DNA from: Ardenticatenaceae bacterium
GTDB lineage: Bacteria; Chloroflexota; Anaerolineae; Promineifilales; Promineifilaceae
Length of the DNA stretch: 64,000 nt
Direction of reading: 5' to 3'
Assembly (NCBI GenBank): GCA_030065875.1
Contig: JASJCR010000006.1
Location: 1 to 64,000 of the forward strand
This document shows positions 17,553-26,665 of this stretch, in pieces. The stretch's first letter is position 1. Each line of letters starts with the position of its first letter. The position numbers and the translations under genes are program-made. Under the pieces are notes generated by a model. It saw only the letters and a list, made by a program, of their open reading frames with translations, searched no databases and was not told the DNA's origin.

Positions 17553-18713
17553 TTACCGCACACCCATCAGCAGCTCCACCGTAAGCTGATCGAGCCGTTC
17601 ATACGGCTGACCGCGACGGCCGAGGGCCGCGCGATCAAAACCATGCTCCCGCAGAGCGGCCGCTTTTTGCGCCGAATATGCGCCGGAAAAACCGCTCATT
17701 GAGCCGTCATCCTCGTTAATTTCCGCTAGCAGGGCTTGAATTTCGCTGTCACTATTAAATTGAGCCACTTTTTCGCGCAAAATCAAATAGTTGCGAATAC
17801 AGCCGCGCGCAAATTCCTTGACGTCATCGTAGTTGCTGCTCCGATACGCGTGGGCGTCAAAATGACGGCTGCTGTCGTACCCGTAATCTTCCAACAGCTT
17901 AACCAGGAAAAACGAGGATTTAATATTTACCGCACCAAAGCGGAAATCCTGATCGTATCGGCCGGGCACTTGATCGTTGAGATCGATATGGAAAAGCTTG
18001 CCGGCCTCCAGCGCCTGGGCCACGTGATGGGTAAAATTGAGGCCGGCCATTTGCTCGTGAGCCACTTCGGGATTCACCCCCACCATCTGGGGATGATCCA
18101 GCGTTTCGATAAAGGCCAGCATGTTGCCGGTCGTGGCGTTATAAATATCACCGCGAGGTTCATTTGGCTTCGCTTCAAGGGCAAATTTGAGGTCGTACCC
18201 CTGATCGATGACGTATTCACAGAGAAAATTCATCGCCTCCCGGCTGCGCTTGATCGCCGTCACCGGATCTTTCCCCGCATCGGTTTCCGTACCCTCTCGT
18301 CCACCCCAAAACACGTAAATTTTCGCCCCAAACTCCACGCCAAGATCGATGGCGTTCATCGTCTTTTGCAGGGCATAGGCACGCACTTTCGGATCGTTTG
18401 CCGTAAATGCGCCATCGCGAAAAGCGGGGTCCGTAAACAGGTTTGTGGTGGCCATCGGCACCACAACACCGGTGGCATCTAACGCCTGGCGAAATTCTTT
18501 TTTGATTTTATCTCGCTCGGCCGGTGTGGCGTCGATCGGAATCAAATCATTGTCGTGAAAATTCACCCCCCAGGCGCCAACTTCCGCCAGCATTTCTACA
18601 ATTTGAACCGCCGTTAGCGCCGGCCGTACCGGCTCTCCAAAAGGGTCCCGGCCGATGTTGCCGACGGTCCACATGCCAAAGGTAAATTTGTCTTCAGGTT
18701 TTGGCTCGTACAT
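17553..18713 (-). CDS. xylA: Xylose isomerase (actinobacterial-type, class I)
   Basis: 386 residues, matching the short class I enzymes of Streptomyces. It interconverts D-xylose and D-xylulose (and glucose and fructose) with two divalent metals. Catalytic H53 and D56 lie in VNFHDND. Metal-site motifs in order: [13 protein letters not shown] (Glu, Lys), [11 protein letters not shown] (Glu, His), HIDLNDQ (Asp) with YDQDFRFG (Asp), and HFDAHAYR (Asp). The ribosome binding site AAAGGAG precedes the ATG. It lies next to a TIM-barrel isomerase and near an aldolase but convergent with the former, so it is not in the same operon; xylulokinase is not in the window. Confidence 0.95.
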   Translation of the reverse strand: MYEPKPEDKFTFGMWTVGNIGRDPFGEPVRPALTAVQIVEMLAEVGAWGVNFHDNDLIPIDATPAERDKIKKEFRQALDATGVVVPMATTNLFTDPAFRDGAFTANDPKVRAYALQKTMNAIDLGVEFGAKIYVFWGGREGTETDAGKDPVTAIKRSREAMNFLCEYVIDQGYDLKFALEAKPNEPRGDIYNATTGNMLAFIETLDHPQMVGVNPEVAHEQMAGLNFTHHVAQALEAGKLFHIDLNDQVPGRYDQDFRFGAVNIKSSFFLVKLLEDYGYDSSRHFDAHAYRSSNYDDVKEFARGCIRNYLILREKVAQFNSDSEIQALLAEINEDDGSMSGFSGAYSAQKAAALREHGFDRAALGRRGQPYERLDQLTVELLMGVR

Positions 18714-18868
18714 TTTGTCTCCTTTAAAACGAAAAATGAGTCAGCCTTGCTAAAGAAATAATCAAACATATGACAAAATTATGCAAATTTAACGTCGAAA
18801 AGAGGACAATCATCTCAATTTGTGGTTTACTATGAACCGGTCTCGTTTCGATCGAATACTGATCAGTT

Positions 18869-20737
18869 ATGCATGAAAACTTACTCGTCAGCTTTGGCAT
18901 CATAATCGTATTAGCCATGGGGGCTCAATGGATCGCCTGGCGCCTGCGTTTGCCATCTATCTTGTTTCTGCTGATATTTGGGTTCGTGGCTGGTCCGATC
19001 ACGAACGTCCTGCATATCGACGATTTGATTGGTGAACTGCTCTTTCCGCTGGTTTCAGTCGCCGTGGGTATTATCTTGTTTGAAGGCGGTCTTTCACTCA
19101 AGTTGTCTGAACTGCCTCACATCGGGGTTCCGACCGGCCGGCTCATCACCGTGGGCGCCCTAATCACCTGGGCGATCGCCTCCTGGGGCGCGTTTTCGAT
19201 ATTAAATCTTGATTTAACGCTCTCCGTGCTTCTGGGAGCGATCTTAATCGTGACCGGTCCGACCGTGGTTACCCCCCTTCTCAGGCAAATTCATCCCAAA
19301 GGCCGCGTGGGTTCCCTACTCAAATGGGAAGGGATATTAATCGATCCGGTCGGGGCGCTTATTGCGGTCCTCGTTTTTGAAGGGATCATAACCGGCAACT
19401 TCACCAGCATCGAAGCAGCTACCAGCACCATTTTTATTGGCGTGCTGCGCACCATTCTCGAAGGGGGTGGGTTAGGGCTGCTGGCGGCCGCCTTTCTGGT
19501 TTTTGTCCTGCAGCGCTACTGGCTTCCCGATTACCTGCAAAACGGGGTCACCCTGATGATGGTTATTGGGGTTTTTGCGCTGGCCAACACCCTGCAGCCG
19601 GAGGCGGGTTTGGTAGCTACCACGGTGATGGGAATCGCCATGGCCAATCAGGAACGGGTTTCGATTACTCGCATTCTTGAATTTACCGAAGATTTGCAAA
19701 TCCTGTTGATCGGCACCCTCTTTATCATCTTGTCCGCTCGGGTTTCGCTTGACAATCTGCTGGCCGTCATGCGGCTGCCGGGCTTATTGTTTCTCCTTTT
19801 GCTGATCTTTGTGGTCCGGCCGATATCCGTCCTCATTTCCACCTGGTTCACCGACTTAAACTGGCGAGAGCGCGCGTTTATCGCCTGGCTGGCCCCGCGA
19901 GGGATCGTGGCTGCTTCTGTGGCTTCGGTATTTGCCTTTGAGTTAAACGTCGAAGGGTATGCCGGGGCAGATCAAATTGCCGCGTATACCTTTATGATTA
20001 TTGTGGGAACGGTTGTCATTTATAGTTTGACCAGCGGCTGGGTGGCTCGTCGCCTTGATTTAGCTGAAGAACACCCACAGGGGGTATTAATTGTCGGAGC
20101 AGACCGGGTGGCGGTAGAAATCGGAAAGGCGGTCAGAGATTTGGGGTTTGAGGCACTGCTGGTGGATAATAACCAAAGCCACATACGAGAAGCCCGTCGG
20201 GCCGGGTTAAGAACCTTTTACGGCAGCGCCCTCTCGGAAAAAACAAGCATCGACCTCGATTTATCCGGCATCGGCCGTTTGCTGGCCCTGACCCCCAATA
20301 ACGAGGTTAATTCATTGGCGTCTTTGCACTTCTCAGATGAGTTTGGCCGGGCAGAGGTGTATCAACTTTACGCGGAGCCGGTCAACGGCAGCGAGCGGCG
20401 GTCGACCAATCTGCACGGCCGCTTCTTGTTTGACAAGCAGCTTGTCCACGAAAAAGCGCTGGAGCTCATCGAAACGGGTGGAGAAATCAAAACCATTCCG
20501 ATTGATGAGGAATTTACCCTAGACGCCTTGCATGATCAATACGAAGACGAAGCGTATCCCCTGTTTTTATTCACGGAGCAGGGCCAGCTCAATATAAACA
20601 CGCTTGATGTCGAGCTTCTGCCAAAATCCGGGCAAAAGCTCGTCATCCTATTGGCATCGGCAGATTCTGCGCAGCCCAGAATGATGAGAACAAATACAAA
20701 CCATTCTGCGGCCGACGAAGAAATCAAGCGAAATTAA
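18869..20737 (+). CDS. CPA-family cation:proton antiporter with C-terminal TrkA-N/RCK-like domain
   Basis: 622 residues. Residues 1-400 form a Na+/H+ exchanger domain of about 12-13 helices; motifs include 'LFEGGLSLKLSEL', VTGPTVVTPLLRQI and 'WEGILIDPVGALIAVLVFE', where the Asp of the IDP motif is the usual transport residue. Residues about 405-530 form a Rossmann-like TrkA-N domain ('HPQGVLIVGADRVAVEIGKA', 'FYGSALSEKTSIDLDL', 'IGRLLALTPNNEVNSLASL') that in relatives binds NAD(H) or nucleotides and gates transport. It probably controls pH or K+/Na+ balance. The AlbA_2 gene starts 14 bases after the stop, so the two are likely co-transcribed. Confidence 0.9.
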   Translation: MHENLLVSFGIIIVLAMGAQWIAWRLRLPSILFLLIFGFVAGPITNVLHIDDLIGELLFPLVSVAVGIILFEGGLSLKLSELPHIGVPTGRLITVGALITWAIASWGAFSILNLDLTLSVLLGAILIVTGPTVVTPLLRQIHPKGRVGSLLKWEGILIDPVGALIAVLVFEGIITGNFTSIEAATSTIFIGVLRTILEGGGLGLLAAAFLVFVLQRYWLPDYLQNGVTLMMVIGVFALANTLQPEAGLVATTVMGIAMANQERVSITRILEFTEDLQILLIGTLFIILSARVSLDNLLAVMRLPGLLFLLLLIFVVRPISVLISTWFTDLNWRERAFIAWLAPRGIVAASVASVFAFELNVEGYAGADQIAAYTFMIIVGTVVIYSLTSGWVARRLDLAEEHPQGVLIVGADRVAVEIGKAVRDLGFEALLVDNNQSHIREARRAGLRTFYGSALSEKTSIDLDLSGIGRLLALTPNNEVNSLASLHFSDEFGRAEVYQLYAEPVNGSERRSTNLHGRFLFDKQLVHEKALELIETGGEIKTIPIDEEFTLDALHDQYEDEAYPLFLFTEQGQLNINTLDVELLPKSGQKLVILLASADSAQPRMMRTNTNHSAADEEIKRN

Positions 20738-20751
20738 TTGCAGGAAAGCAC

Positions 20752-21663
20752 ATGGCTGTTGAATGGAGCCAACCAATTTTACAACGCTATATCGATCAGG
20801 GGATCGAAGAGAGCCTGACTTTGGAATACAAATCGGCTGAAGCCCTCTACGAGGGCAACGGCCGGGAAAAAGAAATTGCCAAAGATGTATCGGCCATGGC
20901 CAATTCGGCAGGCGGTATCATCATTTACGGCATTAGCGAGCATCAAGATCGACTGCTGCGCTTCCGGCCGCACCAGCTCACACCGGTGGACCGGACCATT
21001 TGCTCCAAAGAAACCCTCGAGCAAATCATCAGCAGCAACATTCAACCTCGAATTAGCGGAATCAAAATATTTCCCGTCCCCCTGAGCAGTTCCTTACACC
21101 ACGTCGCCTATGTCGTGCGCGTGCCCCAAAGCGACACCGTGCATCAAGTTGCCCGCACCAAGCGATATTACAAACGGTTCAATTTTGAATCGGTTCCCAT
21201 GGAAGATTTTGAAATTCGCGACGTACTCAATCGCACCGGGGAGCCCATTGTGGCCTCCCGTGTGGGTCACATGACCGTTGAAAAGATCAATGACGAGTGG
21301 ATCTGGTCGGTGCCAATTTTTGCCAAAAACGATTCGATGACGGTCGCCAAAGATACCGCCCTGACCGTCGAGTTTCTCGATGCCCGGCCGGAAAATCACA
21401 TCGCCGCTGAAAAATTTGTGATCAAAACGCAGCCCAAACCCTCTCCCTACAAAATGTACATCTCCGCTTTTGATGAGGCGATCCACAAAGGGCTCAATAA
21501 ATGGTTTGGCACCTTTAAAGTCACCGTCCACGAACCGCAAGCCCTGACCGTAAAAGTGCAGGTGTTCGCCAACGGTATGCGGGCCCGCTGGTGGGTCGTC
21601 AAACTCAACTTTGGCGAAAACAGCGCTACCATTCAAGTCTTGGATGAAGGATATCTTTATTAG
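20752..21663 (+). CDS. Schlafen-type AlbA_2 domain protein
   Basis: 303 residues; AGGA precedes the ATG. The AlbA_2 (AAA-4-like) domain covers about 12-155: 'ESLTLEYKSAEALYEG', 'KDVSAMANSAGGIIIYGISE', 'ETLEQIISSNIQPRI', and 'YVVRVPQSDTVHQVA' followed by YYKRFNFESVPM. This domain binds nucleic acid and, in some proteins, cleaves RNA or takes part in defence or transcription control. The C-terminal half (about 165-303) has no family I recognise and looks beta-rich. It is 14 bases behind the antiporter gene. Confidence 0.83.
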   Translation: MAVEWSQPILQRYIDQGIEESLTLEYKSAEALYEGNGREKEIAKDVSAMANSAGGIIIYGISEHQDRLLRFRPHQLTPVDRTICSKETLEQIISSNIQPRISGIKIFPVPLSSSLHHVAYVVRVPQSDTVHQVARTKRYYKRFNFESVPMEDFEIRDVLNRTGEPIVASRVGHMTVEKINDEWIWSVPIFAKNDSMTVAKDTALTVEFLDARPENHIAAEKFVIKTQPKPSPYKMYISAFDEAIHKGLNKWFGTFKVTVHEPQALTVKVQVFANGMRARWWVVKLNFGENSATIQVLDEGYLY

Positions 21664-21965
21664 GTTCACCACAATTGAAATTTTATAATCAGGATGACAC
21701 GAATTTATAGGATTATCTCTTTAAAGTGGGAAATTTCGTGAAATTCGCGAAATCTTGTTTTAAAATTTTAAACAATCTCAAACGGCCGAACTCGCAAATT
21801 CCCATTTCATGCCATATAATTTGCCCGAAAAAATTGTCATCTGGGCTACCCTCTCAACCAATCACGGCTTCTCAAAATGACAACTTGAATTAGCATGGCA
21901 TCCTGTTATTCGTACTTGCAATTCAGCTATGTAGGAGTGCTAAATAAAACCAAAAAGGATATGTG
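21664..21965. repeat. Intergenic gap with a GATGACACGAATT repeat
   Basis: AGGATGACACGAATTTATAGGA (as AGGATGACACGAATT, about 21691-21706) matches the reversed half at 12585-12599. 'TTTCGTGAAATTCGCGAAAT' at 21730-21750 forms a weak hairpin. The rest of the 302 bases shows only an A-T-rich upstream region for the next gene. Confidence 0.55.
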
Positions 21966-22367
21966 ATGTCTGATTTTGCTCTAGAACCTCCTCATAACAA
22001 TGTTGTTTGCGTCATTGAAACCGCTGAAAATTTTAACGCCTTAAAAAAATCCCTTCATGAGGCCGGGTATGATGAAGTCCAACATCTTTTCGGCGAAGAT
22101 GGATTCCATCAGCTTGATCCAGAAGGGAAAGAGCACGGCCTGGTTGTGCGGGCGCTGCGAGCGTTTCAGCGCTTTACCACTGAAGTGGAAGAGCGCACGC
22201 TTGACCGTTTAGGGGAGGCGCTCAAAAGCTGTCAATATGCCGTGGCCGTGCAAACCGACGGAAGCAACAATCAAAAAGAAGAAGTGCGGTCAATTATGCA
22301 TCAGCACGGCGGCACGGCTATTTTCTTCTCTTCCCGCTTCTCAATCGAGTTAATGGAAGGATGGTAA
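21966..22367 (+). CDS. Small soluble protein of unknown function
   Basis: 133 residues from the ATG at 21966, with AAAGGAT upstream; an overlapping GTG one codon earlier is less likely. The opening NNVVCVIETAENFNALKKSL followed by HEAGYDEVQHLFGEDGF has the look of a ferredoxin-like alpha/beta fold used by stress-related proteins. The end, 'EEVRSIMHQHGGTAIFFSS', suggests a second beta-alpha-beta half. There are no membrane segments and no catalytic motif. It stands alone between two repeat blocks. The assignment as a real gene rests on the start signal and codon use like its neighbours. Confidence 0.7.
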   Translation: MSDFALEPPHNNVVCVIETAENFNALKKSLHEAGYDEVQHLFGEDGFHQLDPEGKEHGLVVRALRAFQRFTTEVEERTLDRLGEALKSCQYAVAVQTDGSNNQKEEVRSIMHQHGGTAIFFSSRFSIELMEGW

Positions 22368-22383
22368 CAAAACGATTTAAATG

Positions 22384-22541
22384 AGTTACAAGTTGCGGCC
22401 TTCATAACGCAGCCGAATAAATCCGGCTGCCAGGGGAACCGAAACGCGATACATCGCGTTAATAAACCGGATTTATCCGGTTTCGGTCTCTTTGACCGAT
22501 GGATTTATTCATCGGGAAGGTAAGATAGCAGCTTGAGTTAA
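22384..22541. repeat. Nested-palindrome element, copy 3
   Basis: This element parallels the one at 7288-7445: GCAGCCGAATAAATCCGGCTGC, CCGAAACGCGATACATCGCG, CCGGATTTATCCGG and CCGATGGATTTATTCATCGG (the first has arms GCAGCCG and CGGCTGC). It ends GCAGCTTGAGTTAA, matching the reverse complement of the left end of copy 2 with one change, and is followed by CTAATAAAAAC. It fills most of the 215-base gap before the kinase gene. Confidence 0.75.
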
Positions 22542-22582
22542 CCCTAATAAAAACCTAAATAAACACAAAATCAACAGGGTCT

Positions 22583-25507
22583 ATGATTCCAGAGACATTT
22601 GGCAGATACGAAATTAAAGAAGAAATCGGGCGGGGGGGAATGGCCACCGTGTACAAAGCGTACGATCCGCTTTTTGACCGGGAGGTGGCGATCAAGGTTC
22701 TCCCACCCAATTTTCTGCACGATCCAACATTCAGGGAGCGCTTCAAACGCGAGGCCAAAACGATCGCCTCTCTGCAACATCGGGCGATTGTGCCGGTATA
22801 TGATTTTGGCGAGGAAGATAATCAACCTTATCTCGTCATGCGCTATATGAATGGGGGCACGCTGCGAGATCGCTTGCGGCGCGGATCGCTAAATTTTGAT
22901 TACGCCAAAAGAATTTCGGTTGAAATCGCCACCGCGCTCTCTGTGGCCCACGAGCGCGGCATTTACCATCGGGATTTAAAACCGGACAATATTCTTTTTG
23001 ACGAATTTGACAGTCCGTTTTTATCCGATTTTGGTATCGCCAAGCTGGCCGCTCAAACCCAAACTTTTACTCAGGGTATTTTGGGGACCCCTCAGTACAT
23101 GAGCCCCGAACAGTGGCGGGCCAAAGAGGATCTGGACGGCCGCTGTGATCAATACGCATTGGGAATTATCCTCTATCAAATGCTGACCGGCGACCTGCCT
23201 TTTAGAGCCAAAGAAACGACCGGTTATATGCAGGCCCACCTCAACGAACCGGTGCCGGATATTGAAGATAAGCTCCCCACCTCACCTCACGGCATCAGCT
23301 CCTTTATCAGGAAAACGATGTCCAAAGATCCCGATGAAAGGTATGCCACCATGTCGGGGTGGTCGGAGGATCTGGAGCGTGTTGGAACGAAAAATTGGTC
23401 GCCCTCTCAAGCCCCCACTCGAGATATGGAGGAAGGGTCCAAACCGGCCGAAGCGGTCTGGCAAACCGAAAAAATGCCCCTCGAAAGTGAGTTGCAGCCT
23501 GAAGAATCAAAAGGGTTTCCCCTATGGATCTGGGGGGTTGGTGGGGCAGCGGCGCTGGGGGTCATTGTGCTTTCTTTTTGGCTGATCAGTGTGGTTATCG
23601 CCTCAATAAACGGTGAGCCAACGCCGGAAAGTCTGGCGGAAAACCCAACACCGTCTGAGCGGACGTCTTCGCTCAATCAAGCATCGGGCAATGAAACGGC
23701 CGTGACTTCGACCCCGGAGGTTACGGACGAATCCACCAATTCAGAAGAGGTCATCCCGGTCGTCGAGCCCACTTCTCCTTCCGCAGCAGGGGATCCAGAC
23801 GGTCCGCAAATTACCCTGCAGTTTGGTGAAAGAGGAAACGGCCCTGGCCAGTTTTTTAACACCATGCATATCGCCACCGATGGGGAAGGGAACATTTACA
23901 CCGCTGATTTGGATGACGGCCGGGTGCAAAAATTTGATGCCCAGGGTGAATTTGTATCTACCTGGGAAACCAACCGCGAATTTATTTCTCAATTTGTAGC
24001 CAATACCCATGGACAGCTATTCATCGTGGATTCGACGTCAACCATTTTGATCTTTGATGGAGAAAGCGGAGAAATATTGCGGACGATCGATTTTAAATCA
24101 AACCTTGACGTGTTTACCCTGGCCCCCGATGGGTCCCTGGTCGTTTACTACAGCGACCCAGATGACACCCTGGTTTTCTACAATGCAGATTTTACGGTCG
24201 AGCGCACAATCCCCAGGTTCTTTAGCCAGTTTGATGAAGATGTCGCCTTTTTTGGCATCAACAGCCTGCTGGTCAGCCGTTCAGGTGATATTTTTGCCCA
24301 AAATTCAGACGGAGTATTTCAATTTGATAGCGATGGTGAGTTTCAGGGTAAGGTAGCCGCTCTGGAGGAAATGGTTGGGTTGGCTCCGGAGGAAGAATTA
24401 ATCAGTAACCCGCAGGCGATTGCCACCGATCGTTTCGGCCGGCTGCTGGTTTTTGAATCATCCGCCATCAAGGTATACGATCGCGAAAATCGCTATCTGG
24501 AAACGGTTAGCGTAGGCCAATTCGGGATTGCCGGGGTGAGTCTGGTTCTCACCGATGACGATCAGATTTTGTCAATGGATGTGGTCAACGACAAGGTGAT
24601 CAAAATCGATCTGGCCCTGGAGGAGGCGGCAGGCTCCCCACTGGATGAAATAGCTGAACCGCGGCCGCCAATCGTCGGCGAAACGGTCCCTCAGCTGACG
24701 CTGCAATTTGGTGAAGCGGGTCGCGACCCCGGTCAATTTGAAGACACCCGCTGGCTGGCCGTTGACGGCCGTGGCCATATTTTTACGGCCGATTTTGACG
24801 GCGGCCGTATTCAGCGATTTGATGAAAATGGGGTTCTGCTCAACAGCTGGAACACCGGTGGCGATTTAATATTGGACATCGTCGCTGATGAAGAGGGGCA
24901 GCTCTATGTCATTAACGATGTCGGCACCATTACCATTTACAGCGGCAGTTCAGGAGAGGTCGTGCAAACCATCAACACCAGTGGCGATCTTGATTTAATC
25001 ACCCTGGCCCCTAATGGCAATCTCGTGGCGTATGTGGGATGGCAGGATGATCAGCTCGTGTATTTCAATTCCGATTTTCAGGTTGAGCGGACCGTGCCCA
25101 ACTTTTTAGGCAGCTTTGATGAAGATATCGTTTTCTTTGGCATCGCGGATTTTGCCATCGACAGCAGCGGCCGAATCTTTGCCAACAACGACGAGTATGT
25201 CTACCGCTTTAATGCCGACGGTGTCTTTGAAGAGCGCCTGGTTCTTTCAGAAGATATCTCTGAGGATTTTCTCGGGCCGGGATTGCTTTATAATCCCACG
25301 GCCACCACGGTTGACGATCAGGGGCGACTTTATATCGCCGATTGGGAAGGCATCAAGATTTTTGACGGTGACGGCCGCTATATTTCGGCCGTTATGTATC
25401 CAAAACCGGGCAGTTTGGCGTTTAGCCTGGTCGTCACCTCAAGTAATGAAATCATCGCCATGGATCGCAATGAAAGTCAGGTATTAAAATTTACCCCCGA
25501 TAATTAA
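22583..25507 (+). CDS. Membrane Ser/Thr protein kinase with two extracellular beta-propellers
   Basis: 974 residues. The kinase domain covers 1-265: glycine loop GRGGMATVYK, catalytic K38, HRDLKPDN (129-136), DFG (149-151), SPE (174-176). A linker precedes one membrane helix (about 314-343). The outside part has a Ser/Thr-rich stalk (about 345-405) and two NHL-like propeller units, about 408-700 and 702-974. These are clear duplicates: ITLQFGERGNGPGQF versus LTLQFGEAGRDPGQF, and ADLDDGRVQKFD versus ADFDGGRIQRFD. The propellers probably sense a surface ligand or state and control the kinase. No phosphatase gene is nearby. The gene follows a repeat block and appears monocistronic. Confidence 0.92.
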   Translation: MIPETFGRYEIKEEIGRGGMATVYKAYDPLFDREVAIKVLPPNFLHDPTFRERFKREAKTIASLQHRAIVPVYDFGEEDNQPYLVMRYMNGGTLRDRLRRGSLNFDYAKRISVEIATALSVAHERGIYHRDLKPDNILFDEFDSPFLSDFGIAKLAAQTQTFTQGILGTPQYMSPEQWRAKEDLDGRCDQYALGIILYQMLTGDLPFRAKETTGYMQAHLNEPVPDIEDKLPTSPHGISSFIRKTMSKDPDERYATMSGWSEDLERVGTKNWSPSQAPTRDMEEGSKPAEAVWQTEKMPLESELQPEESKGFPLWIWGVGGAAALGVIVLSFWLISVVIASINGEPTPESLAENPTPSERTSSLNQASGNETAVTSTPEVTDESTNSEEVIPVVEPTSPSAAGDPDGPQITLQFGERGNGPGQFFNTMHIATDGEGNIYTADLDDGRVQKFDAQGEFVSTWETNREFISQFVANTHGQLFIVDSTSTILIFDGESGEILRTIDFKSNLDVFTLAPDGSLVVYYSDPDDTLVFYNADFTVERTIPRFFSQFDEDVAFFGINSLLVSRSGDIFAQNSDGVFQFDSDGEFQGKVAALEEMVGLAPEEELISNPQAIATDRFGRLLVFESSAIKVYDRENRYLETVSVGQFGIAGVSLVLTDDDQILSMDVVNDKVIKIDLALEEAAGSPLDEIAEPRPPIVGETVPQLTLQFGEAGRDPGQFEDTRWLAVDGRGHIFTADFDGGRIQRFDENGVLLNSWNTGGDLILDIVADEEGQLYVINDVGTITIYSGSSGEVVQTINTSGDLDLITLAPNGNLVAYVGWQDDQLVYFNSDFQVERTVPNFLGSFDEDIVFFGIADFAIDSSGRIFANNDEYVYRFNADGVFEERLVLSEDISEDFLGPGLLYNPTATTVDDQGRLYIADWEGIKIFDGDGRYISAVMYPKPGSLAFSLVVTSSNEIIAMDRNESQVLKFTPDN

Positions 25508-25800
25508 GTGGATCACTGTTAAAAACTAGCCACGGATTAACGCGGATTTTCACAGATTTCCCTCCTGCTCCTGAGGAGCGCTGCGAAAATCTGCGGTTCA
25601 TCCCTCCGGGATCTGTGGACAAATTGTTTTTGAAGAGTTTTTGGAAAACACTTTAGGTAAGTTACAAAAAGTTTTCTGAAGAAGGTGTCCGCAGAGCGCG
25701 TAGCGCAGAACCGTAGGTTCGCAGATGGCCGCAGATTAGAGAGAGAAATCTGTGAAAATTTGTGTTAATCCGTGGCTTTTTTTTAACAATTCTTTTTGTA
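25503..25800. repeat. Composite intergenic repeat, with a 39-base unit shared with 12748-12786
   Basis: The gap of 314 bases is almost wholly repeats: AAGTGGATCACTGTT then TAGCCACGGATTAAC (matching 600-648 reversed), ATTTTCACAGATTTCC, the 39-base unit at 25652-25690 (starts TTTAGGTAAGTTACAAAAAG, exact reverse complement of 12748-12786), then GCAGATGGCCGCAGATTAGA and GTGTTAATCCGTGGCT. The block starts at the kinase stop codon and ends shortly before the next gene's ribosome binding site. Confidence 0.8.
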
Positions 25801-25821
25801 AACTACTTAACAGAGGAGAAT

Positions 25822-26493
25822 ATGGCCGCAGAATTTGTATCTCACACCCAATACATCGAATATCCACAAAGCGAAATGCGTCAGCGAGCCAGCGCGTTCT
25901 ATGAAGAAATCCAGCGGCGACGGACGGTGCGCGAGTTTTCGGACCGGCCGGTACCGCGCGATATTATTGAGACCTGTTTGCTGGCGGCCGGCACCGCCCC
26001 CAGCGGGGCCAATCTGCAGCCGTGGCAGTTTGTGGTCATTGAAGATCCGGCCGTCAAACAGCAAATTCGAACGGCAGCAGAGGCGGAAGAGCGGGAATTT
26101 TACAGCGGCAAAGCCCCACAAGAATGGCTTGATGCTCTGGCTCCCCTGGGAACCGATGCCAATAAGGGGTTTTTAACTACCGCCCCTTATCTGATCGCCA
26201 TCTTTGCCAAGTCGTTTGATGTGCTTCCCGACGGCCGAAAAGTTAAAAATTACTACGTGACTGAATCGGTGGGGCTGGCTGTTGGCACCTTGATTACCGC
26301 CTTGCACCACAGCGGTCTGGCTTCGTTAACCCATACCCCCAGCCCCATGGGGTTTCTCAATAAAATCCTAGATCGGCCCAAAAACGAACGGGCGCTTATT
26401 TTGCTGGTTGTAGGTTACCCAGCCAAAGATGCCCAAATTCCCGCTCACGCAAAGAAAAAAAAGTCACTGGATGAAATTGCGGTTTTTATTTAG
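25822..26493 (+). CDS. Flavin nitroreductase of the iodotyrosine-deiodinase (IYD) type
   Basis: 223 residues from the ATG at 25822, behind GAGGAGAAT; a longer frame from 25762 has no such site and reads repeat DNA. The family binds [17 protein letters not shown] (33-46) and [14 protein letters not shown] (57-70) match the phosphate and ring-binding segments. The lid region EEREFY ... [10 protein letters not shown] carries E90, Y94 and K115 with the same spacing (4 and 21 residues) as the Glu-Tyr-Lys set that holds the zwitterion of iodotyrosine in human IYD. The late motif '[15 protein letters not shown]' also fits. Reductive dehalogenation of halotyrosines, or a related reaction on an amino-acid-like phenol, is the inferred role. 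Confidence 0.85.
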   Translation: MAAEFVSHTQYIEYPQSEMRQRASAFYEEIQRRRTVREFSDRPVPRDIIETCLLAAGTAPSGANLQPWQFVVIEDPAVKQQIRTAAEAEEREFYSGKAPQEWLDALAPLGTDANKGFLTTAPYLIAIFAKSFDVLPDGRKVKNYYVTESVGLAVGTLITALHHSGLASLTHTPSPMGFLNKILDRPKNERALILLVVGYPAKDAQIPAHAKKKKSLDEIAVFI

Positions 26494-26496
26494 TAT

Positions 26497-26641
26497 CGAT
26501 GTATTGGATTATTAGTATATTGGTATATTAGTTTATTGGTTATTGGGGTATTTGTTACTAGGTGGCTTCTTGAAATGATTCGAAGCCAATATACAAATTA
26601 ACTAATACACTATTATACTAATAACCAATAAACCAATAACA
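26497..26641. repeat. A-T-rich inverted repeat made of 'TATTGGTTATTAG' words
   Basis: The left arm repeats TATTGG, TTAGTATATTGG and TTAGTTTATTGGTTATTGG; the right arm answers with CCAATATAC, AACTAATACACTATTATAC, TAATAACCAATAAACCAATAA. It begins a few bases after the nitroreductase stop and ends just before the acyl-CoA synthetase ribosome binding site. Confidence 0.75.
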
Positions 26642-26665
26642 TCCCCCCCAAAGGAGACTCTTTCC

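Noticed and set aside
25762..25821. N-terminal extension of the nitroreductase
   Set aside because: It reads from repeat DNA, and GAGGAG directly precedes the downstream ATG.
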